Positions 13,001 to 23,390 of a stretch of DNA of 64,000 bases are shown here, piece after piece. Both the position numbers and the translations under genes were made by a program. Source of the stretch: Lutjanus erythropterus (taxonomy: Eukaryota; Chordata; Actinopteri; Lutjaniformes; Lutjanidae); NCBI GenBank assembly GCA_020091685.1, contig CM034600.1, positions 2,632,024 through 2,696,023 of the forward strand, in the 5' to 3' direction. The notes below the pieces were generated by a model. It was not told the origin of the DNA, ran no database searches, and saw only the letters and a program-made list of their open reading frames with translations. How positions within the stretch are numbered: the first letter of the stretch is position 1; each line of letters begins with the position of its first letter.

Positions 13001-16000
13001 TGGTTCACCAGACTGATGGTGGTCAGAGCCTGTTCTGAATATGTTTAGTTTAGTTTATTATGATCCCATTAGCCTACAGCACTGCAGCAGCTATTCTTAC
13101 TGGGCTCCACAAAAGCTTTTCATTGTGACAACACACTAACAATTTATATCATAACACCTAGCGTTACAAACTGCACACTACATGCACACACACAGACAAG
13201 ACAAGCTCCTGAACATACAGAGTCCAATAGATGATATTCATTGACTTAATTACCAGAAGATTGTATCCAGCACTGATCTGACTATAAGTATACTATAGTC
13301 ATACCCATATCACTTGATCAATTAATGAAAACATATATAATTCTAACATAAAAAAAACCCCTCCCCATTATTTGTGATTAATTATTTAAAAAAATATATA
13401 TTTTAATTTTCGATTAATCTGTTGATTATTTTCTCAATTGATCAAGTAGGTGTTTGGTCAATAAAATGTCAGAAAGTGATGGTTAGTTTTTTCCCACAGC
13501 CCAAAGTGACGTCCCCAAACATCTTGTTTTGTTCACAACCCAAAAATATTCAGTTCACTGTCAAAGATGAGTAAAGAAACCAGAAAATATTTACATTTAA
13601 GAAGCTGAAATTAGAGTATTTGGTAATACTTTACAATTAGAGTCCATTCATAAACATAACTTAATGTTTAATAAGCATTATTTCTGACAATAAATTATTG
13701 ATTAGGCTAAAAGTTAATGTACACCTATATTAAAAAAAAAAAAAAGGAAAAAGCAAACTACATGTAGACTATGGACTGTGTCCACTGATCTCAACCTTTA
13801 CCAAAACACATTTCAGCAGTTGGAAGATGGATGTGTGTCCCATTATTACTCTTAAATAAACATTTTTGTAAACCTTAAATAAATGATAACAAGAGACATT
13901 TGTTAACAGAATGTAATGTTTATTATAGCATTAATTAACTGTTAGTTAATACTTATTATGGGTGTAACTAATATTAAGAGCATCTTTATAAACTATGAAC
14001 TAATGTATGAATTAATGCCATACTTAACTTTCTTGTTAAACATTAACTAATGTTAATTAATGGACCCTTATTGTAAAGTGTTAAAAAGTATTTGTTTGTT
14101 TCAATTATGATAATGGTTGACGATCAATTTAATAGTTGATTAATAATTAATTAACCAATTAATTGTTTCAGCTTTAGACTTATAGCTTGTCTGATAAAGT
14201 AGTCATGTCTGACCAAACTAAACAATACTTTCTGCAGTCTTTGTAACAGAGTTATTTCTGATGAATACAAGTAATGAACAGAGTAATCTGTTTTTAATAC
14301 ATAACCAAGTTAGACAGTTATGCATAGCAACATTTGTTCTGTATCTACAAAGGAGCGCTGCTCTGTTTTGTACCATTTGTAATTTTTTTATCTTATTCTT
14401 TGTAACATTCAACTAAACTACTGAACAATAGTTGAAATGGGATGGTATTAAAGTTTGGTTTAATTGCACATCTTTTAATAACAGAAATACCATTTCCCAT
14501 TTAAGCTACTATCTTATTTATGTGTTCTGTCCATGCTACTTTACTATCTAAAATAAAGCCCAGGAGCTTGGTCTCATGTATGTGATCAATAAACATATCC
14601 TTTATACCAAGTTTTCAAACCGATTTTCCATGAAGAGTGTGATTAGAGCCAAATACAAGCTATTTGTCTTAGAAACAAATCTTGAAAAGCTCTAAATCGA
14701 ACCTGTATCTCATCCCCTCCTTTACACTTTGATAAGGCTGTAGTGCCGTCAGACTCAGACAGCGGTGTGTAAGAGTTGACAGTCAGTGACTTGTCAGTTG
14801 AGTGATGACATGCTGCTACCACTGTTGACAAATGTGTGACAGTGGTGACTCTCCATCAGATCATCAGTCTGACGCGGCCGTTGGATTCCTGGCTGGAACA
14901 CGTGAACTTCGCCACGCTCTTCGGCTGCCTGACGGACGAGGAGGTGTTACTGGTGTTTGCCGCCGCTGTCCTGGAGAGACGGATCATTTTCATCGCTGAT
15001 GAACTGGGGTATTACACACTCACCTGTACACTATTATTTACACAATCTGTACGAAAAAAGCAGACAACAGTGGAAAAGTACAAGTGTGTACTAGTAGGTA
15101 CACAACTAACTGTTGTCTTTACCCATGTTTCTTTTTTCTTTTCAAATGTCACAAAAAAAAAAGAAAATATCAATTAGATGTTTTTCCATCAACTGGTTTG
15201 GAGTGAACAACCTGGGCTACACAAAGGTAGTTTCAGCATTCAGAAAAAAGTGTTTCTATCTCCCATTAAGCACATTATCACTCTTTCAAAAAAGGCGAAA
15301 AACCCCACTTTTTTTTTTTTTTGCATAATTAAGGATGAGGATTTTTTTGTTGTTGTTGTGATACTTTAATATCTGTATAAAGTGATGAAATTTATGATGG
15401 AAACATGGATATATCATCAGAAACAGCTGGTAACAGGCCAAATCACATTTGGTTAAAAGCCACGATCTGATGGAATAAAAGACTTCATTTATCTGTGTGT
15501 GTCGGCTCCAAACAAGTAAAACTGGAAGCTGATTGAACTGGATGTGTGGAGGCTGCTGAGTCACAGGCTCTTAATTTGTCAAACAACAGAAAATGACTTG
15601 TTGAAAAGTTTGATAGTTGATTTTCATACAAATGGATGTCATCCATCAAGCAAAAATGTTTTCAAACATTTTCTGGTTCCAGTTTGTCAAAGTTGATGAT
15701 TGGCTGCTTTTCTTCACGATCTTGGAAACTGTGTTCGATGTTAATTACCTTGACCTTTTAAGACTGAAATCAATTAATTGATTTATCAAAAGAAGTCAAC
15801 AGATTAATCAATAATTTAAGTAATGGATAGTGGCAGCTCAGTTTCTTCAGCAGCTGCATTTCCAATGTTGTGTATTTGTTTTGCTGACATTTTTGTGAAC
15901 ATGTTTGAACAGACATGGCTTATTGTGATGGATGAGGTAACATACACTAATAATAATCTATGCTACAAGATGCACATTATATTACTTATTTATATTTCCA

Positions 16001-19000
16001 CAATATTAAATGTCTCTAAAGACATGTCAGAAGTCAGAGAATGTAAAGCATTATTAGGTATCACTTCCATGACATTTGTCAAAAAATATAGGGATTTTGA
16101 AAAAAAGAAAGAAAAAGACCCAAATCAAATTTATTTTGAAATACTGAGAGCAAGAAGAAAAATTGAATTGAAAGATTTTGACTGTAAAACAACCAATGAA
16201 AAGAGAACATACTGCTTTTAATTTGACATGAAAATTGGATCTTGTCATTAAAACATTAACACTTAGGAGAGACATTTCAACTTCATTCTCATTAGAATCC
16301 TTCCACAAGTCTAAAGGCATAATCCCTTCCCTTCCCAGCAGGCTTTTGATGTAAAAACTCTCCTGGTATTGTTCAGCGTGACTGACAGTATCTCACTAAA
16401 CCTGGACAGTTTGTGTAGAACCATTTGTGACGTCAGCTCTCTGGTCTCTCTGCAGCACACTCTCACAGGTCATTCATGCAGTAGCAGCTCTCCTCTACCC
16501 CTTCACCTGGCAGCACACGTTCATCTCCATCGTTCCAGAGATCCTCATCGATGTCGTGATGGCGCCCACGCCCTACCTGCTGGGGGTCCAGAAGCGCCTG
16601 CTGGACCTGGTCACTGACCAGAGTGATGTGAGTTATCATGGAGAACACAACAAAACATGTTTAAAAGCACGCTAGAGTGACATCTTCATTCTGCCCTTTT
16701 TATTCTGTCTGTAACACAGCTGCTGGTGGTCGACTTGTCTGAGAATAAAGATCAGACCTTCATTGTCAAAGTAAGTGTTGTACCAACAAAAATGTTGGAT
16801 CATCAAAAACAATTTTAAAATTCATGTGAAATAAGCACTTTGTTAAGGTTAAATCATTTTGCAGTACACAAACTGTAAACTTTTCCTTTTTCAGATTGGT
16901 GATGAAGACTCTATTCTACCCCCAAAGCTCCAAACTGAAATATTAGAGGCACTAAGTCACAGACAAAAAGCCCCATGTGAGTAAACTGCAACTAGAATAA
17001 ACACAGGTGTGTCAGTTAGGAACAGAAATAAAAGTACTGTCATGACAATTGTTCTCTGTCCTTTCTTTCAGCAGTGGAGGAGCTGAACAGGGTGGTGTCG
17101 GAGGCTTTCCTGAATTTCTTTGTGAGAACGGTCGGCCATTATTCCTCATATGTGAAACACAGTCGCGCTGGAGAGCAGGGGGTGTTTGAAAAGAGAAGTT
17201 TCTACAAGGCCATCGAGTCCAAGACCACTCGACACTTTGTCAAGAAGTTCATCCAGACGCAGATGTTCGACCTGTTCATCCAGGAGGCGGAGCAGCAGCA
17301 GCGGGGACCACAGCAAGGTGGGTATTTAGAGACTCCTTTCATATATCTGTGCCAAGGTGTGACTTCAGTAAATAGGCCTTTCACAAGTTCATCTCTAATC
17401 ATTTGTCTAGACCACAAATGTCACATCAGCAGCGCACTGACAGCGTTCACGCCCCCCCGAGCTGTCAGACCAACTTACTGTGTCTTCTCCTGCAACAGTC
17501 ATCTGTGACAGTTCCAGCTCTGACACGTATAGATGTTAGCTTTGTCCAGCCAACGCAGCAAGCAGCAATGAGAGCTACGAGACATATATCGTCTCAGCAA
17601 CATTTACACAAGGCAAACTATACACAGGAGGACTTTGTAAACCTAAATTAATCATAAAATAGTATTTCATAATGCAATGCATTTTCTTCCTGGCTCCACT
17701 TTGTGCAAAATCATCTACATGGACAGTTGACTCTCAAGTACCATGAGAGAATGTGCCTTGGGGCGTTTTTGCATCATTTTTACTCCTGAACAAGTGTCAT
17801 GCCAAAACACAGTACACAGTACATCTACAGCTGCTTTTGTCTGGATCTAACAATCATAATGTGCAAACACATTCAACAGTAAAAGCAGAGGCATGTCTTT
17901 GTGAAACTTGAAAGATTCTCTGCCGTCGTCTTTTCTCCATTTTTTTGTATTTTTGATTCAAACTCTGCACTTTTTCTTTTGATTTCCCTTGACTTTTAAC
18001 TCTTGGTGGTTGGATGGGGGGAGGTGACGACAGTCACACCACTTCCTTCCTGAACCTGTCTTGCAGTATAGGTAGCCTGGTAAATCATGTATTTTGAAAC
18101 AAACACATTTAAAATAAATCACTTTTTCTCAAAAAGTTGGATTAAATCTGTATTTGAGGGGGGGGTGATTTTTGAAATTATGCTGGGAAAATATATTTTA
18201 AAAGATCTTAAACCTTGTCTTGACACCCTCCTAGTGATTACATTTTTTATTACATGTAGATTTTTCCATCTGACAGAGCTGATGTCTCACAGAGTTGACA
18301 AAATGTTATTTCACAACATAGTTTGAGTGAGCAGCCATTTTATTTGTTAAAGTTTCTCAGAGTTCTCCTAATGATAATCAAAATACACACTTTTAAACCA
18401 TAATCTGTATTTGTCTTTGATTTTTGAAGGGCTACAGAGTTGACATGTTATGGTTGAGACACATCTGATAGTAATATTATTTAATGATTTTTTTCTTTAT
18501 TACCAGGAAGTTAGACAGGGGTCCTTAGGGTATAGCTAAAACTTTTCATGCCTGTTTTTGTAAACATCTGGCGGAGTTGGGGCGTCCCTATAGCTCAGTT
18601 GGTGGGGTGTGTGCCCCATGTACTGAGGCTGCTGGTCCTCTGCAGCGGCTGCTGGTTCAACTCCCGCATGCGGCCCTTTGCTGCATGTCATCCCCTCTCT
18701 CTCTGCCTCCTTTCCTGTCATGTCCTCAGCTATCCTCTAATTAAAGCCAAAAAAGTCCAAAAAATAATCTAAAGAAAAAAAAACATGTGGTGGAGTTGAT
18801 GGAACACTGGGACATAACTTTAAATTTCAAACATTTTCATAACAAAATCGATTTGAAAACAAAGATGATTAATTGTTTGAAGTTGTGAATTCTTGTCTGT
18901 GACAAGGGTGTTTTCTGGCACAGAGCAAGTTTAGAAATTTAAAAAAAAAATACAGCAAACAAACAATGCACAAATTAGATGTACTTTATTGTCATTAGTT

Positions 19001-19191
19001 CACTCATCATCATGAATTAATGAATAGTTAGAGTCTTGTATCCTGAGCCCATGTTGGAACAGCCTAATTTTTTTGTTTTTTTTCACAGTGCACTGATTCA
19101 GTATCCTGTCCTTTGTCTTGCAGGGATTTTTCACAAGAAGATCCTTGAATACCAAGAGAAGAAGAAAAGGGACAAGACAAAGAAACACTAG
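4008..19191 (+). CDS. dennd2d: DENN domain-containing protein 2D (5' end not found)
   Basis: DENND2 proteins are guanine-nucleotide exchange factors for Rab GTPases, reported mainly for Rab9, in endosome-to-Golgi traffic. Exons read by splice site and phase: 4008-4055, 4521-4601, 8524-8699, 9339-9451, 9586-9655, 9752-9829, 10598-10738, 14860-15008, 16456-16627, 16720-16770, 16895-16976, 17072-17317, 19124-19191; all junctions stay in frame, giving about 491 residues. The upstream DENN part starts at 'QYFFEYLVVVSLKK' (exon 3). The central DENN carries 'GYCRRLL', 'EVEKRRQIS' and 'FIPESGTE'. The downstream part includes 'VLERRIIFIADEL' and 'ILPPKLQ'. The C-terminus is a basic helix, 'KKILEYQEKKKRDKTKKH'. 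These motifs and the length (human 471 aa) fit DENND2D better than the longer DENND2A or C. The first two exons are supported only by splice sites and phase, and the initiator exon is missing. The last large exon has a tandem CAGCAG acceptor. Confidence 0.93.
8165..8290 (+). repeat. tRNA-derived SINE-like head, degraded
   Basis: 'gggcgccccagtagctcggctggtggagcatgtggctc' has the layout of a tRNA-type pol III A box ('tagctcggctggtgg'), as in the fuller SINE at 18580. No clear B box or tail follows. It lies in the DENND2D intron between exons 2 and 3. Confidence 0.5.
8815..9000 (+). repeat. Fish interspersed repeat (aagataaga...cctttatta...ccacggtggg type)
   Basis: The string 'ggataatcctttattaattccacggtgggaaaatt' followed by 'gtcacagcagaaacagggg' resembles a very common fish repeat in which a GATAA-rich head precedes 'tttatt...cccacagtggggaaatt'. 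It begins right after DENND2D exon 3 and lies within that intron. The family assignment rests on memory of the pattern. Confidence 0.45.
10905..11060 (+). repeat. Dispersed repeat (copy 2 of the family at 610)
   Basis: It begins with 'aaagggatagtttgaattatttgaagtgg' and runs through 'ttggagaagcagcaggtgcac' and 'gtactgctgtgatgggtca'. The second half matches 617-690. It lies in the long DENND2D intron between exons 7 and 8. Confidence 0.55.
11109..11798. mobile_element. Foldback element with ~68-bp inverted arms and an inner repeat
   Basis: The left arm at 11109-11176 reappears as its reverse complement at 11731-11798, with roughly five sixths of positions matching. Shared blocks include 'gtcagtgttgatg' and 'ttgaagcaataaa'. 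Between the arms, 11346-11640 begins 'aaagggacagttcacc' and is related to a repeat in the STK38 intron at 32640-33125. A MITE inserted into an older palindromic element is the simplest reading. Confidence 0.6.
12180..12270 (+). repeat. SINE 3'-half fragment
   Basis: 'gaggctattagtcctctgca...gccctctctctctctgccccctttcctg' matches the body and tail of the SINE at 18580-18780 ('gaggctgctggtcctctgca...cctctctctctgcctcctttcctg'). The tRNA-like head is missing, so this is a partial copy in the DENND2D intron. Confidence 0.6.
13025..13140 (+). repeat. Fish interspersed repeat (tagtttatta...cccattagc type)
   Basis: 'tttagtttattatgatcccattagcctacagc' followed by 'gcagcagctattcttactggg' is recognisable as a widespread fish repeat ('ttattaggatccccattagc...gcagcagctactcttcctgg'). 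The family is named by pattern only. Confidence 0.45.
13370..14175 (+). repeat. AT-rich 'attaatcgatta' family repeat, split by a nested insertion
   Basis: 13370-13622 and 14087-14175 are two halves of one element whose other copies lie at 21255, 25560, 46680 (reverse), 60530 (reverse) and 61045. Shared blocks are 'gattattttctcaattgatc', 'cacagcccaaagtgacgtcc', 'tttacatttaagaagctgaaat' and a tail of 'gattaataattaatt...gcagctt'. The copy at 61045 is unbroken where this one is interrupted by 464 bp. Confidence 0.75.
13623..14086 (+). mobile_element. hAT-type MITE with 8-bp target duplication
   Basis: The 464-bp insert starts 'gtaatactttacaattag' and ends 'cttattgtaaagtgttaaaa', whose reverse complement shares 'actttacaat' near the end. 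It is flanked on both sides by AGTATTTG (13615-13622 and 14087-14094), an exact 8-bp duplication as made by hAT transposases. It has no coding capacity and sits inside the older repeat at 13370-14175. Confidence 0.75.
14190..14680 (-). mobile_element. Non-LTR retrotransposon (LINE) reverse-transcriptase remnant
   Basis: Read on the minus strand, an interrupted frame preserves LINE ORF2 C-terminal hallmarks. There is an 'LLG..LD....W..HI' block, a 'SHFNYCSVV' block, and a 64-residue open piece (14218-14412) containing 'KLQMVQNRAALLCRYRTNV' and 'MHNCLTWLCIKNRLLCSLL'. Several stops and frameshifts break it, so it is dead. It lies just upstream of DENND2D exon 8, antisense to the gene. The clade (L2/Rex-like) is an inference. 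Confidence 0.75.
17070..17076 (+). promoter_or_regulatory. Tandem NAGNAG splice acceptor of DENND2D exon 12
   Basis: The intron ends 'tctttcagcag' so splicing after either CAG keeps the frame. The upstream exon leaves one base (T), so the first acceptor encodes Ser-Val and the second encodes a single Leu before 'EELNRVVSEAF'. Products would differ by one residue at the start of the last DENN segment. Confidence 0.65.
18080..18960 (+). repeat. Dispersed repeat family X, copy 1 (interrupted by a SINE)
   Basis: The blocks 'agagttgacaaaatgtta', 'agacaggggtccttagggtatagcta', 'gttgtgaattc' and 'gtgttttctggcacag' recur at 49890-50270 in the same orientation. Further blocks ('ttttgtaaa.atgtg.tggagttgatgga', 'tctggcacagagcaagttt') recur at 54150-54900 on the opposite strand. 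It occupies the last DENND2D intron. Confidence 0.75.
18580..18780 (+). mobile_element. tRNA-derived SINE with target-site duplication
   Basis: It starts 'gggcgtccctatagctcagttggtgg', with a pol III A box ('tagctcagttggtgg') and a B box-like 'ggttcaactcc' (18655-18665). A body of 'ctttgctgcatgtcatcccctctctctctgcc' follows and the copy ends in an A-rich tail. It is flanked by an 18-bp duplication (18562-18579 and 18781-18798; 16 of 18 identical). The unoccupied counterpart of the site is visible in the family X copy at 54150-54900. Confidence 0.9.
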
Positions 19192-19435
19192 CTTCTGATC
19201 GGGGGACCCTGGGTGTATATAGAGGAGTACATAGGACAAGATGTGAATGTTGCACTGTGTGTTTTATTTCCTGTGTCAGTTTGGTTTTAAATAATTATGT
19301 ACTAATGTGTGAATTACTGTATGGCTGTATGTTGCTGCTACTCTGTGAAACACTGGCACAAAGAGACTCCAGTTCCACGTGTTGGTTCTCAGCCTGTGGC
19401 CACAGTCTGTTGCTGATGAGCAGGAAATCATTTCA

Positions 19436-19441
19436 AATAAA
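19436..19441 (+). terminator. Poly(A) signal of DENND2D
   Basis: AATAAA lies 245 bp after the stop codon (TAG at 19189-19191), with no closer canonical signal. The transcript probably ends near 19455-19480. Confidence 0.7.
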
Positions 19442-20089
19442 GACTACTTTTTTAACTCCATGGACCTACAGGGATTTTTTTTAGACAACAGGGTCTCATT
19501 GACTTCAAGCCTTTTGTGTTTGTTGGTTATCTGTCTGTTTCTCTCTTTCTTTCTTAATTTGTGACTGACAAATTACTAAAGCCTCCTTCCTTTCCATGAA
19601 TGAAATGCAATGATTCATTATACAACACAGGGTTGTATACTGAAATTAGAGTTGTAGTTTCTTCACCATATACACACAAAATACAACAAAATAATTCTAA
19701 AATTTGCATCAGGTTGAATGTAAACAGCAGCAATATAGTGATGATAATATGGTTGACATCCTCAGAAAAAGTTCAACATCTGGGAAAACAACATCCATCT
19801 ACTTCAACTGAGTTTGAGCACAAAGCATCATCGATGTAAAAACACAGGGTCCTCCTCCAGTGTCGATTAGTTAAGTATTATTTGAACATGTTTCCTATCA
19901 GCAATAAATTGTTAATATTGAAGTTAAACGCGTTCGTGTGTCTCGCGCTTGGCTGAGGCGCACATCTCCACAATCACAGAACGCTTTTCATTAATGTTAA
20001 ACAGTCGTGCGCGCGTGTCTTTAAAGATAAACTCACTAATAAAGGAAAAAAATAATTATAAAGCCTAATAAATCTAAACAGACCTGCAA

Positions 20090-20560
20090 AGTGCTCACGG
20101 CCGGGATCACAGCTGTCTGATCGTCTTTATCAGATGAGTCAGAATGACAGGTGGAGCAGCTGTAGAGTTTGTGTCTGCGTGTTTGTTATGATCCAGAAAA
20201 ACAATGTTTAAACAATTATGATCTATAACATATAAAATATACAGACACTATATTTGACCGCACGAGTCCGGTCCAACCTGAGAGAAAAAGTTATGTGTGC
20301 TTCTATCAAAGCTGGTTGGATAGATTTGTGCGTATTTTGCGCACTTCAAACTTAAGAAACTCTCTCTGATTGTTTCGCAGCGGGTCAGAGGAGATGAGGA
20401 TGGGAGGAGGAGATGAGGATTAGGTGGGAGAGAAGAAGAAGGAGCACAGACCGCCGCATAACTGTTCCTCCCAGCGGAACCGGGAAGCTTCGCGGCTGGA
20501 CTGGATCAGTTCTCCTCCCCTCTCTACTGCACCATCTCTCTCCCCGCTCCTCAGCCAGCA
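20090..20560. promoter_or_regulatory. GC-rich, CpG-containing block of unknown role
   Basis: Against an AT-rich background this stretch has clustered CpGs ('cggccgggatcacagctg', 'accgccgcataactg', 'gcggaaccgggaagcttcgcggctgg') and purine-rich tracts ('gaggatgggaggaggagatgagg'). It could be an unmethylated promoter or enhancer for STK38, 4 kb downstream, or an unannotated first exon. No TATA box or open frame settles it. Confidence 0.35.
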
Positions 20561-20819
20561 GAGTTAATAATGATCATGATGATAATGATTAATTATAAAA
20601 TATAACATACTTTCAACGTGCTTCAGGTTAAAACATAAGCAGTTACATATCTGCATGACATTTATTGTATTGTTTTTTAAATAAATTATTTACATATGAA
20701 GCTGTTTTGGAGACGTCCTGCTGTCTCCATATATTGCTTCTTCAGTCCTCAAACCAGGAGATCTGTCTCCTCACTTTAAAAATCTTTTCTCTTTGTTTCT
20801 TCCTGGTAAATCCGCCTTC

Positions 20820-21121
20820 ATGCTGCCTCCGCTTGCGCTGCTGGCGCACCTTCCTCTTAAAGGTGATGAGAGCTGACTTTCTGATTGGTTTATTGCATGT
20901 TCGGCCCAAACTCGCCTGTGAATTAATGAGGGCACTTGGGCACATCTGATAGGTGTATCCTGCTTTGCGCTGGTGGCACAAAGGGCGGGGCAGGGCAAAA
21001 TATTACTCCCGCCCCTGACACAGGACGGCAAAGGTGGATTTGGACACACCTTAAATAAATTTAATCCATTGCGTCTTGTGCTTGCCACTTCCGCTTTAGA
21101 TCGGCGTAACATAGGGCCCAT
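20820..21121. repeat. Fish interspersed repeat ending 'gatcggcgtaacatagggccc'
   Basis: The run 'cttgcgctgctggcgcacc...tttagatcggcgtaacatagggccca' has the look of a common fish transposon end. It is moderately GC-rich and non-coding; open frames across it are chance. The family was not verified. Confidence 0.4.
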
Positions 21122-21254
21122 TGTGTGTTAAGTCTGTCACACAACAACCAAACACATTGAAAATACCACTGACTTGAGAAACCACGTTAGCTGTTTTCAC
21201 TCTCAGAAGCTAACAGCTGGCACTACTGAGAAAACAGCAGAGTCAGCCCAGCCA

Positions 21255-21480
21255 AGAACTGTGTCCAAAACACAAAGACATTCAGTTTACTGTCATAAGA
21301 GGACTCAATAAATCTGACAATATTTACATTTGAGAAGATAAAATTAGAACATTTGGACACTTTATGATTAAAAGAAATGATCCCAAACCATTAATCAATT
21401 ATCATAATAGTTAATTTAATGATTAATGATCAGTGATTAATTTAATAATGGATAAATAATTAATCATTGCAGCTTTATTA
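21255..21480 (+). repeat. 'attaatcgatta' family repeat copy
   Basis: It shares 'aaaacacaaagacattcagtttactgtcata', 'tttacatttgagaag' and an 'attaatcaattatcataatagttaattta...attgcagcttta' tail with the copies at 13370, 25560 and 61045. Confidence 0.7.
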
Positions 21481-21559
21481 GCAATTACTTGAGCAGAAGA
21501 CAGCTGCTAGAAGCTGCAGCTAGACTGCAAAAATATTTTTGTTTTTGAGGATGGAACAA

Positions 21560-21860
21560 ATTCACACAGGCTAGACCTATACAATTTATTTATTTTACAA
21601 TTTACTGTTTAGAGTTTTATGATATTGATTTTTGAAGCACTTTCTAAACAGTAAAAAAGGGAGTTCATATTTATCCGACTGCTTGTATTCATTGATGAAA
21701 AAGTAGCCATGTGCAGTAATATAGAAAATTGAGGATGCAATGCATCGTGATGCATCGTGATGCATCGTGAAATCGAATCCAATCGAATCGAATTGAATCA
21801 TTGACAGGATAATCATAATTGAATCGAATCATGAGATCAGTGAAGATGCACAGCCCTAGT
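21560..21860. repeat. Repeat with internal 'gatgcatcgt' tandem units and GAATCGAATC runs
   Basis: Three exact 10-bp units GATGCATCGT stand in a row near 21740-21770, followed by 'cgaatccaatcgaatcgaattgaatc' and ending 'gatgcacagccctag'. This looks like the end of a DNA transposon remnant with an 'agggctg' terminus. Confidence 0.5.
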
Positions 21861-23104
21861 GTCAAGTGGCATCGAAACTTCTCCAGTCAAACAATACCTG
21901 CCTTCATTCCTTGTTGTACTCAGATCTAGAAAAAAAATACTTTGTAAAGAAGGACCTCTGTAAAAAGGTATTTAATGAAGTACTCCCTTGGTATTGGTAT
22001 CATTTTAAGGGTATTGGTACTGTAGGGTAATTTTTTAAACAATACCCATTCCTAAAATTCACTAAATTTAACAGAACAGTCCAGCCCAGTTCTGTGTGTT
22101 CCGATAACAATACCAGTTTCTGAAAACACCTCCAGTACAACCTGAAATGCAACACTGATCATTGGCAAGTTCCAATGTGTACTGTATGCATCAGTCCAAT
22201 AATGTGTTAGCATCAAACAGGATCCTGCTATGTCCCGCTAGCATCCCATATGCCAAATTTTGTGATCACTGGAGAAGCAAAACATTAGCTTTATTTTTCT
22301 CAACATCAGATCAGGTTGCAAGTTATTGTGTTATTGTAGCCAGCTCGAGGTAAGCTGAAGGTCTCTGGGTCTGTTGGGAGGAGGAAAAATCTGGTGGATT
22401 GTGTATTTCCCAGCAGTTTTAGTAGAGCCAAGGCTGATGATGCAAACCCGACTACGTTTCGCCTCATTTGCATTTAAAATGTGATCTGTATCTGAATACG
22501 TTATCCAGATTGTATGGAAACCTGAGACCCAGACAACAGAATACAACACAATACAAACCAAACTACCTCCAGATGTGGTCAGAAAGATTTGATCACACTC
22601 TGATCACGAAGCATTTACACCTAGTGTTTTTGTTTATCTGGAAAACATACTGACTTACAAATTGCATTTTAATACTAGGATATTATTTTAACTCAAACCA
22701 TGATCTATCTCTAACCTGGTGTTTTTTGCTCCTAAGCCGACCCAGACTTAAACCACAGGGGTGTTATATTAAGTTTATACAATGCGCAGATGTACAATTC
22801 TCACAATAGTTTTTCAAATCTTGGGTCTTAAGACTTTTTCAATTGTCTGTCTTTGTGATTGTGAACTGGGTTGCCATGGGCTGGATTGTTTTGAGGTTAG
22901 GGTTTTTAACAAAATGGATTCTGTTGCTTGGAGTGGATTGAACTCTGAGATTTATTTTTTAATGCACTGGTTCAGATATCGTATCAGGACATCTCTACTG
23001 AGTTTCCTGTTCTAGCTGGACATGGGCAAAATTTAGTATGCATGATAGTCTGTTGTAGAGGGAAGTTTTAACAATCAAAACCATTATAAACATGTAATTA
23101 AGAT

Positions 23105-23390
23105 ATGTGAGGTGCGGAGCTCGGACATCCGGAGGAAGCTCGGAGTACAGCCGCTGCTCGAAAGCAGCCAGATGAGGTGGTTCGGGCATTTTAACAGGAA
23201 GACCCTTCCTGTGGAGGTTTTCTCAGCACGTCCAACAGGAAGGTGATCCGAGGATAGGGGCTGGGAATTCCTCAGGATCTCCCTGGAGCAGCTGGAAAAT
23301 GATGCTGGGGAAAGAGACGTCTACCCTAAATAGCCTGCTGTCACCGCAGCCCAACTGTGTATAAGTGTAAGGAGATGGACGAGGGGTGAT
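23105..23390 (+). mobile_element. LINE ORF2 C-terminal tail fragment
   Basis: 'gagctcggacatccggaggaagctcggagtacagccgctgctcg...agccagatgaggtggttcgggcat' corresponds to a well-known fish LINE 3' coding end (residue pattern R-S-S-D-I-R-x-E-L and Q-M-R-W-F-G-H). It is followed by 'ctccctggagcagctgg' and a 3' end rich in 'agatggacga'. The frame is broken, so it is a 5'-truncated dead copy. Confidence 0.7.

Noticed and set aside
15823-16221. 132-codon frame in a DENND2D intron
   Set aside because: AT-driven composition with Lys/Ile/Asn-rich text, no recognisable domain, and it lies between two confident DENND2D exons.
18580-18655. tRNA-like sequence with A and B boxes
   Set aside because: It is the head of a SINE with its own body, tail and target duplication. 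The acceptor stem and anticodon arm do not fold as a working tRNA.
20771-21121. 116-codon minus-strand frame
   Set aside because: It lies over a dispersed repeat, with Arg/Ser/Pro-rich text and no domain.
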